DNA of 64,000 nt from Stramenopiles sp. TOSAG23-6. Taxonomy: Eukaryota > Sar. Numbering within the stretch: the stretch's first letter is position 1; every line of letters begins with the position of its first letter. Of the stretch, positions 11,400 through 20,279 are shown in pieces. Both the position numbers and the translations under genes were made by a program. The notes under the pieces were generated by a model. That model made no database searches and was not told the DNA's origin. It was given only the letters and a program-made list of their open reading frames with translations. The stretch lies in NCBI GenBank assembly GCA_900128565.1, contig LT635912.1, positions 1 through 64,000 on the forward strand, in the 5' to 3' direction.

Positions 11400-13670
11400 A
11401 TGTTGGACACTTCTGTAATCGTTGCATTTCTTTTTTTGTTTTTACAAGGATTTCCCGAAGTACTCTGTGATTCAAAAGAAATCGATGCGGCCATTAAAGC
11501 ATATAAAAATTCTATGTCCCTGAATCCGACAGACCATACATTGCGTGATAAAGTATGTTATGAGTTGGCTTTTAGGGGTAGAGAGGAAACTAGTAGCAAT
11601 TCTTTGGATCTCGCAACATACATTTGGGAAAAAAGTCTTGAAATATGTGAAAATTATCCTCGAACTCTTTTTTTCCGAGCACGTGCCTTCGATCAAGTCA
11701 ATAGGAACGGAGAAGCACTGGATGATTATAATACTATTTTTTCTTCATATGACAATATACCAGCCGATGAATTCGCTGAGTATAGCATTAATCGGGGAGT
11801 ACTCCTTCACAAAATGAACCGATTACCAGAAGCTTTATTTGACTTTGAAAGTGCACTAGCTGCTTCACCAAAAACAAAGTTCCACGTCTTACAGTTTCAG
11901 TCAAAAACATTACTGCGTCTCAATCGTCATAATGAAGCTATTTCAAAACTAGATGAGGCAATTACTCTAGTGCCTTCAAACCCAGAGGCAATGCTCCTGA
12001 AAGGTGAAAGTCTCTTAGAAATTCGGGAAAGATCCGACAAAGCATTGCTTATACTTGAGGATGTAATTGCAATGATTCAAGAACTATCAGGAAAACGTGA
12101 AAATATCATTAATACATGGCAGCTATCCATCGCGTGGGCACATCATGGAGAAGCTTTATCTCTTCTAAATCGTAACAGTGAAGCAATAACGTCATATACT
12201 ACGGCAATTTCGATGGATCCATCCAATACAAATGCCTACAATAGACAAGCTGATGTTCTCAATTCTATGGGACGTGTTGGACACGCATTATCTCTTTTTA
12301 ATCAATCTATTGACACTGACCCAAAATTATCGAATGTAGACGCACGGTTTAGTTCTGGGAATATTATTTACAAAGCTGCACAGAAAGGTACGTTTAATAA
12401 TGAGAAAGCATTTGAGATCTTCGATGAAGCAATCAAAATGATCCCAGACCACAAGACGCTAAGTTTGTCTATTTGGCAAGCAATAAAGCGTTACAATAAC
12501 TTATTGAAAGATCATTCATTTGGAATAGCACAATTGGATCCGTCAATCCAAGGCTTTTTTTCTGATGTGGGAATCACAAGTTTTGAAGGTTCAACTTCTA
12601 AACACTCTATGTCTCAATTTCAAGTCCTAAATATTTTGTGGCCTGGCCTGATATATGCTTCAAATGTGAATGATTCAGAAAATATTAATTTACAATTAAA
12701 CGAACTAATTGAAGAGATTGTTCCTCCATCAGCACGTGCTATACCAACGGATATAGTGAACGGATTTTACAATGCTATAAAAAGTGGCGACGTTTCTACA
12801 TTTACAAGAATTTTACAAGAATTTCCAAGCATAGCACTATTTCGATCGGAAGATGGCAGAGGACCTCTATTTTGGTCATACGAGTTTAATCATTTACACA
12901 TGGCGAAACAACTAGAGAAAGCAGGAGCTGATCCTTTGGCAGTAGATAACGAAAACATATTAGTCACAACGTGTGGTGCACTACCATATTTTATTAATAA
13001 TCAGCATAAAGATAAACAGAAGAAAGCATTAAAAAGAAGTGTTTTACCTCATGTGTGGCAATCATTGGGTGGGGATAGAACTGGTTCGTTTCTTTGGAGT
13101 TTTCAGCACAAAAGTGTCGTGGCAAGGCTCCATATTGAAATATTACAGCACATTTGGTCCTATCTGAAGGTCGAGTCAGGGAATGTCTATGGAAAGACTT
13201 CCAATCGCAAAAGCACTGTGAATAGTTATAACAATTTGGATAGGTTGCTAAGAGCAAATGCATCTGATATAGGTAATTTAGGTATTTACATTGCCAATTC
13301 TTGGTTGAATGTAGAGCTCCCGAATGAAACACTTTCTCCAAAATGGAAAGACTATGGAGGTATTACAATATCAGGTTTGTACTATGTTGATGGAGGTAGT
13401 ATTGGTTTGTCTCAAGGTGTGACTGAAAATCATGCATTGGAAAACACAGCATTATACATTCGTCACTTTTCGAGTTCAGCATCAATACCAGTGAAACAAT
13501 CAGGAGTTAGTGGCTCTATTGTAATGTGGCCAGGTTACATTGAACATATGATGCCAAAGAATAAGAGCAAACGTGAACGAATATCTATAGGCTTCACTGC
13601 CTGGATTACACAGGAAATTCCGCGTGGAACACTGAAGGAAGAACCGATCTCTGATGAGCCCTATTTATAA
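11400..13670 (+). CDS. Secreted TPR-ankyrin protein with C-terminal 2OG-Fe(II) oxygenase-like domain
   Basis: Intronless, 756 residues, with a signal peptide (residues 1-23). Residues 30-330 hold several tetratricopeptide repeats (for example AIKAYKNSMSLNPTDHTLRDK, AISKLDEAITLVPSNPEAMLLKGESL, AITSYTTAISMDPSNTNAYNRQADVL). Residues about 460-520 read as ankyrin-type repeats (AIKSGDVSTFTRIL; GADPLAVDNEN). The C-terminal 130 residues resemble the putative 2OG-Fe(II) oxygenase family of DUF/2OG-FeII_Oxy_5 type: GGITISGLYYVDGG, then GSIVMWPGYIEHMMPKNKSKRERISIGF, where the H in IEH and the R in ERISIGF would be the distal metal His and the 2OG-binding Arg. A first HxD is not obvious, so activity is uncertain. 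Confidence 0.7.
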   Translation: MLDTSVIVAFLFLFLQGFPEVLCDSKEIDAAIKAYKNSMSLNPTDHTLRDKVCYELAFRGREETSSNSLDLATYIWEKSLEICENYPRTLFFRARAFDQVNRNGEALDDYNTIFSSYDNIPADEFAEYSINRGVLLHKMNRLPEALFDFESALAASPKTKFHVLQFQSKTLLRLNRHNEAISKLDEAITLVPSNPEAMLLKGESLLEIRERSDKALLILEDVIAMIQELSGKRENIINTWQLSIAWAHHGEALSLLNRNSEAITSYTTAISMDPSNTNAYNRQADVLNSMGRVGHALSLFNQSIDTDPKLSNVDARFSSGNIIYKAAQKGTFNNEKAFEIFDEAIKMIPDHKTLSLSIWQAIKRYNNLLKDHSFGIAQLDPSIQGFFSDVGITSFEGSTSKHSMSQFQVLNILWPGLIYASNVNDSENINLQLNELIEEIVPPSARAIPTDIVNGFYNAIKSGDVSTFTRILQEFPSIALFRSEDGRGPLFWSYEFNHLHMAKQLEKAGADPLAVDNENILVTTCGALPYFINNQHKDKQKKALKRSVLPHVWQSLGGDRTGSFLWSFQHKSVVARLHIEILQHIWSYLKVESGNVYGKTSNRKSTVNSYNNLDRLLRANASDIGNLGIYIANSWLNVELPNETLSPKWKDYGGITISGLYYVDGGSIGLSQGVTENHALENTALYIRHFSSSASIPVKQSGVSGSIVMWPGYIEHMMPKNKSKRERISIGFTAWITQEIPRGTLKEEPISDEPYL

Positions 13671-13719
13671 TATTGAAAAAAAATAAATCGAGTTGGGTAA
13701 ATGCTTGTATTTTTTTAAT

Positions 13720-14970
13720 TTATTTCCGAACAAAACTTTCGCTTATTGCATCAGTAGATACTTGAACTGCATTTGCGTAATTCCTCAGAGGTAAAACTTG
13801 AAATGGCTCCTCTATTTGAACACCAATATCCTCTATTCCATATATTCCGAATGCTATAAACAAAGATACAGGTACCGTTGCACTTCCAACTAGAGGCCAA
13901 AGAGCCAATGGGAGCATATTACACCACACAGTGAGAAAAACTGATGTATGCCGGGTATAACAAGTAGGAATAGGCGTCATTCGAATTCTATCACATGCTC
14001 CAATGCATGTGTTTAAACGCTTCACCTGTTTATCCATTTCACAAACAAGATTTGGGTTGATACTTATACCGGTAGGATTACGAGTTGTTCCAAATTTGGC
14101 TGCAGTTGTCAAGGTTTCCGACATTAGTAAAAGAGTGACTAACGATCCTTGACCCACACATACAGCGTTTAAAATACGGGTTAAGTCATCTAACGATTCT
14201 TTATGTGCTGTACGCGAAACATTATTCTTCTCAGCCAGAAAAACGGGAGATAATTCTTCGGTTAGTTGGTTGTGTATATCACTTTCACTAAGTCCAGTTG
14301 AAGTCAGTTGAAAGTTCATCACGACGGGAAATGCTTTAATTAATTTATAAAGCCGATGGTGTTCCTTACTCATTTCGATACTATCATTTTTATCTCCATT
14401 TTTATTAATCAGAGGTAACCACATGAGTGACTGTCGAACTAAATCACGCGAAGCGTTGATAATATCACCCCAGATAAGTCTTGCCTCATTATACCGGTCA
14501 TAACTTGCATTAGTACGAAATGTTACGAGTAATCCTAATGCTAAGCTGCATACAGTAAATGGAAGGGGATTGATACTAATTTCCTGTGTATATATTATCT
14601 TCATTCCTTCGCTAACTGTGGTTGCTTCGCTGGCTAACGAAGCTACTTTGGTATTCCACAAAGTTAGTGAAGTTGAAGTTGCTCCCACGAGAAACAAATC
14701 TGGGAAAGATAATCTCTGCAAAGTTGCCGCCCATGGGAGGAGCTTCATATGCCGTATATGGCGCCAACATGATCTGTGTTTATCCCAATCAGAATGCGTA
14801 TAATTCCTTTCTTTAGTCGTAACCTGTCGTTGCAATTTAAAACCTTTCAAAGGTGGTTCTTCTTTATTTGAGCCAAATTCTGTTTTCTGTGATAAAGCTC
14901 TGTAGAGTCTTGATGAAAGAATAATGTTACCCTTTCTACGAATTTTGTTCGATATACTAAGACATAGCAT
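13720..14970 (-). CDS. Bestrophin-family chloride channel, possibly organellar
   Basis: Intronless, 416 residues. The family core is recognisable: HWRHIRHMKLLPWA-like start, LALGLLVTFRTNASYDRYNEARLIWGDIINASRDLVRQ (the conserved SYxRWxEAxxxWG region), and GIYGIEDIGVQIEEPF (the IExPFG calcium-clasp-like region). Bestrophin/VCCN proteins are homopentameric anion channels. The N-terminal 60 residues are basic and hydroxylated (MLCLSISNKIRRKGNIILSS), compatible with a mitochondrial or plastid presequence, as in plant thylakoid VCCN. Convergent with the TPR gene, 49 bp apart. Ion selectivity and location are inferred. Confidence 0.8.
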   Translation of the reverse strand: MLCLSISNKIRRKGNIILSSRLYRALSQKTEFGSNKEEPPLKGFKLQRQVTTKERNYTHSDWDKHRSCWRHIRHMKLLPWAATLQRLSFPDLFLVGATSTSLTLWNTKVASLASEATTVSEGMKIIYTQEISINPLPFTVCSLALGLLVTFRTNASYDRYNEARLIWGDIINASRDLVRQSLMWLPLINKNGDKNDSIEMSKEHHRLYKLIKAFPVVMNFQLTSTGLSESDIHNQLTEELSPVFLAEKNNVSRTAHKESLDDLTRILNAVCVGQGSLVTLLLMSETLTTAAKFGTTRNPTGISINPNLVCEMDKQVKRLNTCIGACDRIRMTPIPTCYTRHTSVFLTVWCNMLPLALWPLVGSATVPVSLFIAFGIYGIEDIGVQIEEPFQVLPLRNYANAVQVSTDAISESFVRK

Positions 14971-15246
14971 CTTTATATATTTCCAGGTTCAGGGAGGCAA
15001 CAATAATGTCCAATCCGAAAGTGAGTTTAGTTTTATGACAATTGTAGAGAAATACTAGAAGATATTATCGATATAATTATGCCTAATACTGCCCTTCCAG
15101 AGAGACCTCGCCGCGTTTTTGCGATTCAAAATTCAAAATCGAAAATCAAATCATCGGAGGTTATATTTACGGACATTTTATTTTGTTCAATAATTGCTTC
15201 AATTAATAAAAAATTAAAACGTGTGTCATTAAAACCTATCGTTTAC

Positions 15247-17835
15247 TTACCATTCAGCCCCTGGCCCAAAAAATTCAGCAAGTAGATCTTTATCATGCAG
15301 AATTCTCTGAATAGTTATTTTAGGAACAAATCGGTAAATTCCACGGCGGACATTAGCTCCAGTGTTTATCTGATGTTGAGTCACGGCACTTATAATTGCT
15401 GTGTCTAGGCGAAATTGTTTGCGAGCAAGTTTTGAGTAAAACTTCTTGGCATAAATCAAATTTTCCTTAAGTTTCTTATGCTTTTCTCTATCGAAATGTC
15501 CATTAACGAAATGTATTGTAGTTCCTCTCACATATTGAAGTATATCCTTGTAGGAAGCATCATTTTTCGCTAAACTTAGAATTTCATATATTTCACACGC
15601 TTTTGGGTTCGACTTCCACATTTTCCGAGGTATGTATTTTATAGCTATAGGGTTGTTCAGGATTGCCATAAGCGCCATTTCTTTGTCCATAGAAAATTGT
15701 ATGCTTGTGAATTTCAATGCTTCGCCCTTATTTTTAATTGCTTTTAATTGTACTTCAAAGTCGCCGTTAATTGCCTTCTTTTTTACAAGTTCCCGATTCC
15801 CACGGAGAGATATGTCTGCACATCTCAAGGCAAGGCCATCTCGTTCCACTGCGATCATGACAAGTGTTTTATACACATTAGGTGTAAAATCATTTTTATT
15901 CACCGCACATAGCGCCTTTGGTTTCACCTTTAGAATCTTGGTTACAAATGCAGATGTATTGTGAAAAAATATTTTTTTTTTTTCTGTTAGGTACAAAATT
16001 TAGTACGAAAAAAAAAATTCGAAATTCAAATAAAAATAAAACAAACAGTTCTTTCGGAGTTTTGGATCAGCATAATTAAAAGCTGAAAAAGACTTGGTAA
16101 CAGCAGCCATCACCACCTCTTCATTAGATCGAACAGTTTTATGAAAATCTTTGAGTGAACTCCCATTTCTTTTAACAATTTTTAAAGCCAATTTTGTATC
16201 TTTTTTATAGGCAGGGGGACAAAACTCAATTGCTCCTGCTGCCTTTTTTAATGCCAATGAAATAATCTCATCATCTATTATCCCAGCATAACGTAAGGAT
16301 GAGGCATGGTTTTGAACGGCTTGTTTAACAACTGCTTTATCATTTTGTAGAACAAAGTGGGCGTATCGTAGAACATCGGGGCCGAACTTTACAGCATTAA
16401 TAACAAAAGCTCTATGTATTGTGAAAAAAAAAACTATTTTTTTTAGCGAAAAAAATCGTTAGGTACGGAATTTCGTACGGAAAAAAATGAAATTCAATTT
16501 TGAAAACGTACATCATGTTTAAGACGTGCGGAGGCGTGATTCATTGCCATTCCTTTGGTACGTTTTAAGGCTTCCATCATGTAGTTTGAGAAAATATTTT
16601 TTTAAATTTGATTTGTTTTGTTACAGGTATGACACTTTCTATAAAATAAAAACAAACCACAAAATCCACAAAATCATGAAAAAAAACAAACAAAAAAATA
16701 AAAACAAACCACAAAATCATGAAAAAAAACAAACAAACAAAAAAACGTACATGAAAGTTGAGTTGTCTTTTAATTCGTCAGGTGCAAGTGCAATCACATC
16801 AACATTTTCTGCAAACCATTTTTTCGTGTTTCGTAGAGCATTAAGTACGACATTTGATGATCTCAACTCTTCTGGTACTCTTCGCAAAACATAAATATTT
16901 TCTTTCGTCGAAAGCATAATAATCTCCGTATCACGTTTCAAATGTTCTGAAAGAAAAACATAACTTCTTTTACTTCTCTTGCAAAGGTATTTTCCAACAT
17001 CCTTGTTTTCTTTGAGTCTCCCTAACAGCAACATTTGGGTCTCAAAACTAAATGAGTCAGTATGATACATGTACCAGTCAACTAGTAACACATCAGTATT
17101 TAAGTTGGGGAGCATATTTTCCACACAATTTTTGATGTTTTGTAACACATTAACCTTTCTTTCGCCTTGGAGATTCGCCGGAAAAAAATCGCGACAATGG
17201 TATTTCGCATTACTCCATAGACCAGCTCGAAATAATATTTCTCTGTCACCTCGCAATGACTCAGGCATTGATGTGAAAAAACTGTGAGAACGATTGAACC
17301 ATGTATGACGACTAAAATTCAAAAGAGCAATATTTTCCAAAGCTTCAATGGCAAACTTTCGACGTCGTCGCGCATCAATGGTAAGACGCTCATATAGATA
17401 TGGATTTGTTTGAAGTGTTTTCGTGATCAGAAAGGAAGAAAAATTCAACCATATGGAAGGATTTATTTCCGGGGGGTGGAATATAAATTCTGGATTTGCT
17501 TTAATTCGAGCTGTGAAAGTGTCAATAACGATTTGTTGTACTCTTGGATGATTCTGCATAGCCATGGAGGCGTATTCAAAATGATCAACATTATTACGTA
17601 CCGCATGTAACACCGCATCAAGGGTATTCATTTCTGGGGGTTCTGGGGGAGCGTCGTCGAAAGTTATGCCACCCCAAAAGTCCTCCATTTCTTTGCGTTC
17701 GCGTTCGAGGGCTACACGTGCTCTTTTTTTCGGCGGTTGGAGCGGTTCGGGCGGTTGTTCAGCTGCATGTGCATTTTGTATACTTGAAACAATAAGCAGC
17801 AATAATAAAAGTAATTTGTTGAATGCGCAGTTCAT
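15247..17835 (-). CDS. DUF4116-repeat protein with signal peptide, three introner-type introns
   Basis: Four exons (16751-17835, 16512-16578, 16047-16413, 15247-15953) sum to 742 codons in frame. The ATG at 17835 gives a signal peptide (CAFNKLLLLLLLIVSSIQNAHA); the longer frame upstream starts only with TTG. After a Pro-rich, basic segment come repeated DUF4116-type helices (for example KHD-RAFVINAVKFGPDVLRYA; LRCADISLRGNRELVKKKAI). The joins give DNSTFM-MEALKRT, ARLKHD-RAFVINAV and KLRKN-SAFVTKIL, each restoring the repeat periodicity. The 67-bp second exon is invisible without assuming ACAT 3' ends. The stop is TGG TAA followed by GTAAAC, so a canonical donor sits across it; no further exon was found. 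Biochemical role unknown. Confidence 0.75.
15954..16046 (-). mobile_element. Introner copy 5, DUF4116 gene
   Basis: 93 bp, GTTTGT...CACAATACAT; join RKN-SAFV. Confidence 0.85.
16414..16511 (-). mobile_element. Introner copy 6, DUF4116 gene
   Basis: 98 bp, GTACGT...CACAATACAT; join KHD-RAFVINAV. Confidence 0.85.
16579..16750 (-). mobile_element. Introner copy 7, diverged and enlarged, DUF4116 gene
   Basis: 172 bp, GTACGT...CTCAAACTACAT. The core is lost (ATACCTGTAAC remains); a roughly 50-bp unit rich in TTTG and ending TGTGG is tandemly duplicated inside. Confidence 0.7.
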
Positions 17836-18129
17836 CTTTAAATAGTTGTCTTTGACCTTGTTCAAGTTAGTACCAGAGAAAACTACTGGGATTTGTGTCA
17901 GGCAGTTCTTCGGTCGTTTTTGTTACGAAATTTCGTACCAAATCAAATTGGTAGCAATTTGAATTGTTTACCAGTACGCTTACGCGTGCGCTGAATGGAT
18001 TTGGTGGGACAAACCTGTTCTGAACTTCTGATGCATGCAATCAATCGCAGGTATTTTTTTTTACGAGAATATTATATATATACGATGATGATAAATTGTA
18101 GTTTATTTTTGAAATTACGCCAAATAGAT
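17836..18129. other. Intergenic region with introner-like palindrome
   Basis: 294 bp upstream of the DUF4116 gene. At 17922-17939 it has GTTACGAAATTTCGTACC, an almost perfect palindrome matching the core of the intron family but without the intron ends. Confidence 0.55.
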
Positions 18130-18423
18130 TTACAATCGACCTCTCGACACTAAAATTGCTTTTTTTAATCCATTTAAATTTTTACGAATTTTAGCTTTTC
18201 GAAAGTCAATTTGAGCTTTTTTCTGTTTTATTTTTAAACGCTGAGCTTTTTCACGAATAAATGCTTGCTTGCTTCTCTTTTGTATTGTAATGTTTAAAGT
18301 TTTCATTTCTGATACTGTTAATTTCTTTCTTTTTAATTTGGGTACTTTGGAAATAAAAAGTTTTCCAATATGTGGTGGATTCCCACACGGTAAACCGTTT
18401 AATACTGGTCTTGGTGAATTCAT
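18130..18423 (-). CDS. Small Lys/Arg-rich hypothetical protein (or last exon of the upstream gene)
   Basis: 97 codons from ATG at 18423, highly basic C-terminal two thirds (LKRKKLTVSEMKTLNITIQK, then repeated KxxK), compatible with a nucleic-acid-binding or nucleolar tail. It lies 79 bp downstream of the stop of the next gene on the same strand, and an introner-like element (18435-18530) occupies the gap and the end of that gene. With a one-base difference at an A run near 18530, the two frames would join through this element into one protein. I cannot choose between a separate gene and a terminal exon. Confidence 0.45.
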   Translation of the reverse strand: MNSPRPVLNGLPCGNPPHIGKLFISKVPKLKRKKLTVSEMKTLNITIQKRSKQAFIREKAQRLKIKQKKAQIDFRKAKIRKNLNGLKKAILVSRGRL

Positions 18424-18434
18424 TGATATGTTTT

Positions 18435-18530
18435 TATTTATTCTAAAAAAATATGTAAAATTTAAAATTTGTTAGGTACAAAATTTGGTAGAAATCTTTT
18501 TTTTAATTGATGAAATCATGAAAACGTATT
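18435..18530 (-). mobile_element. Introner-like element between two hypothetical genes
   Basis: On the minus strand the sequence starts ATACGTTTTCA, carries CTACCAAATTTTGTACCTAAC in pieces identical to other copies, and has AAACAT at its 3' side. The donor G is replaced by A. With the bases as given, excision leaves the flanking frames off by one. Exact ends uncertain. Confidence 0.5.
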
Positions 18531-19942
18531 TTTTTCTCTAGGGAATCATAAAACTTATTTCTTTGCTTTCGTTGAAGTGCATATTTTTCAGATATCTGCA
18601 AAATTTCTTGCTTTAATTCTTTGACATCTTCTCCATCAATCACTGGTTGTAACATTTCATTTTCATATTTTTTATTGTCAATCATTGGTTGTAACATTTC
18701 ATTTTCATATTTTTTATTGTCAATCATTGGTTGTAACATTTCATTTTCATATTTTTTATTGTCAATCATTGGTTGTAACATTTCATTTTCATATTTTTTA
18801 TTGTCAATCATTGGTTGTAACATTTCATTTTCATATTTTTTATTGTCAATCATTGGTTGTAACATTTCATTTTCATATTTTTTATTGTCAATCATTGGTT
18901 GTAACATTTCATTTTCATATTTTTTATTGTCAATCATTGGTTGTAACATTTCATTTTCATATTTTTTATTGTCAATCATTGGTTGTAACATTTCATTTTC
19001 ATATATTTTTTCAAAAGGATTGCTGATATTTAACTCTTTCTTTTCTTGCCGTTGCACTTCTGGAGGCGTAAATATCCTTGATTTCATGAGTGATAGTGAA
19101 GGTATAACCGTTGGGGTAGAGTATTTAAGTGGCCCTTTTTCTTTTTTTCTTTCTCTGCTTCTTTTTTCTTTATCATTAATTTCTATATCATACTTATGAT
19201 TATCCTGAATATTTTCTTCCTTTATTCTTTCACTGCTTCTTTTTTCTTTATAATGGAATTCTATATCATACTTTTGATTATCCTGAATGTTTTCTATTAT
19301 AATTTCTGTTTCTGATGTAATTCGAACTATACCTTGACTTGGAACTGTCTTCTTGACAATGCAGAATCCTTCTCGGTTTGTATTACCATACGGAGTGCAT
19401 GGAAGTTGAACTGTCGCTTCTAAAATTAAATAAATGCCCCATAAACTTCTTTTAAGTTCTACCTCCATCGATTTTATGTTATTCGAGTTTTCCCAACCAT
19501 AACCTTCTCGTTTAAAAAGTATTGTGACGGATACTGCATTTTGACTCTCCACTGACCAAAGTTTGACTATTGACAATGTTAGCGGTATAACAGTTCTTCC
19601 TAGTCGAAGTATATCCTTTTCAAATTGCCGAAGTTGAAAAGTAACTGGGAGGGACACATGTGGATTAATTTTACTTATATTTTCTTTGCCGTCATCATTG
19701 ATAAGAGCAACAGCGGTACAAAGGTACCAGAAAACACAATCATCTTCAAGCACAGCTACGACAAGTGGGTCACCAGATACTATTGGGCGTGAGTGAATAA
19801 AAGTTGACAATAAACTTGGACTTTTAGTCCTTCGAATGGCACATGTTGCTATTGAGGATGGAATGATTCCTTCGAGAGGCATAACTTTTGCTAGAAAATC
19901 TACACCCCGGGGCAAATTTAATCCATTACTATTGATAGACAT
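18503..19942 (-). CDS. Hypothetical protein with nine 14-residue repeats
   Basis: 479 codons from ATG at 19942. Residues 1-210 look globular and beta-rich (LPVTFQLRQFEKDILRLGRT; WGIYLILEATVQLPCTPYG), possibly C2- or MSP-like, but no family is recognised. A linker with a duplicated segment (IIIENIQDNQKYDIE / KEENIQDNHKYDIE) follows, then nine copies of KYENEMLQPMIDNK, and a coiled-coil tail (ELKQEILQISEKYALQRKQR). The last codons overlap the introner-like element, so the true C-terminus may differ. Confidence 0.6.
   Translation of the reverse strand: MSINSNGLNLPRGVDFLAKVMPLEGIIPSSIATCAIRRTKSPSLLSTFIHSRPIVSGDPLVVAVLEDDCVFWYLCTAVALINDDGKENISKINPHVSLPVTFQLRQFEKDILRLGRTVIPLTLSIVKLWSVESQNAVSVTILFKREGYGWENSNNIKSMEVELKRSLWGIYLILEATVQLPCTPYGNTNREGFCIVKKTVPSQGIVRITSETEIIIENIQDNQKYDIEFHYKEKRSSERIKEENIQDNHKYDIEINDKEKRSRERKKEKGPLKYSTPTVIPSLSLMKSRIFTPPEVQRQEKKELNISNPFEKIYENEMLQPMIDNKKYENEMLQPMIDNKKYENEMLQPMIDNKKYENEMLQPMIDNKKYENEMLQPMIDNKKYENEMLQPMIDNKKYENEMLQPMIDNKKYENEMLQPMIDNKKYENEMLQPVIDGEDVKELKQEILQISEKYALQRKQRNKFYDSLEKKIRFHDFIN
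18643..19012 (-). repeat. 42-bp tandem repeat, nine units, coding
   Basis: Nine 42-bp units, the inner ones identical, encode YENEMLQPMIDNKK. The first unit in reading order starts IYENEM and the last ends PVIDGED. Lack of synonymous differences indicates recent expansion. Confidence 0.9.
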
Positions 19943-20279
19943 TGTTGTACTGTATGATTAGAAAAGAGAAGAAACGTTTATATTATATATATCGTGGATA
20001 AATAACGGACGACTTTGACTCGACTCCATATTTCAAATGTAATTTAAATTTAAATTTCGAAATAATTACCCAATCCAATGGAATAACAACCTCGTCATGC
20101 AGATTTCTTGATCTTCAAAATGCACCCTTTACACTATTTGTAATAGCAATCATTGCTATTCCTACATTTCTATTTTACCCTAAAGAAAGAACTATTGTCA
20201 CCTCTGTTGACATGCGCGTACTCACTGAGTTTTTTAATAAAGGTGCTACTTGACGAATTGAACCCTCGTGGGGAGGATA
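19943..20279. other. Intergenic region, 337 bp, with an ATG-less plus-strand open frame
   Basis: Upstream of the 14-residue-repeat gene and downstream of the lipase-like gene. The only content recognised is the open frame described at 20002-20253. Confidence 0.5.
20002..20253 (+). other. Possible partial gene or remnant encoding one transmembrane helix
   Basis: Plus-strand frame open for 84 codons without a suitable ATG. The end reads like protein: NAPFTLFVIAIIAIPTFLFY (a membrane helix) followed by PKERTIVTSVDMRVL and a TGA stop at 20251. It may be the last exon of a small gene whose start lies in an unrecognised exon, or a degraded gene. No introner core lies nearby. Confidence 0.25.

Noticed and set aside
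15240-15252. GGTAAGT donor across the DUF4116 stop codon
   Set aside because: No downstream frame of protein character before the bestrophin gene; the TAA is accepted as the stop.
15079-15285. Small plus-strand frame between bestrophin and DUF4116 genes
   Set aside because: No protein-like features and overlaps the DUF4116 3' end.
18621-19199. Plus-strand frames opposite the 42-bp repeats
   Set aside because: Shadow frames kept open by identical repeat units.
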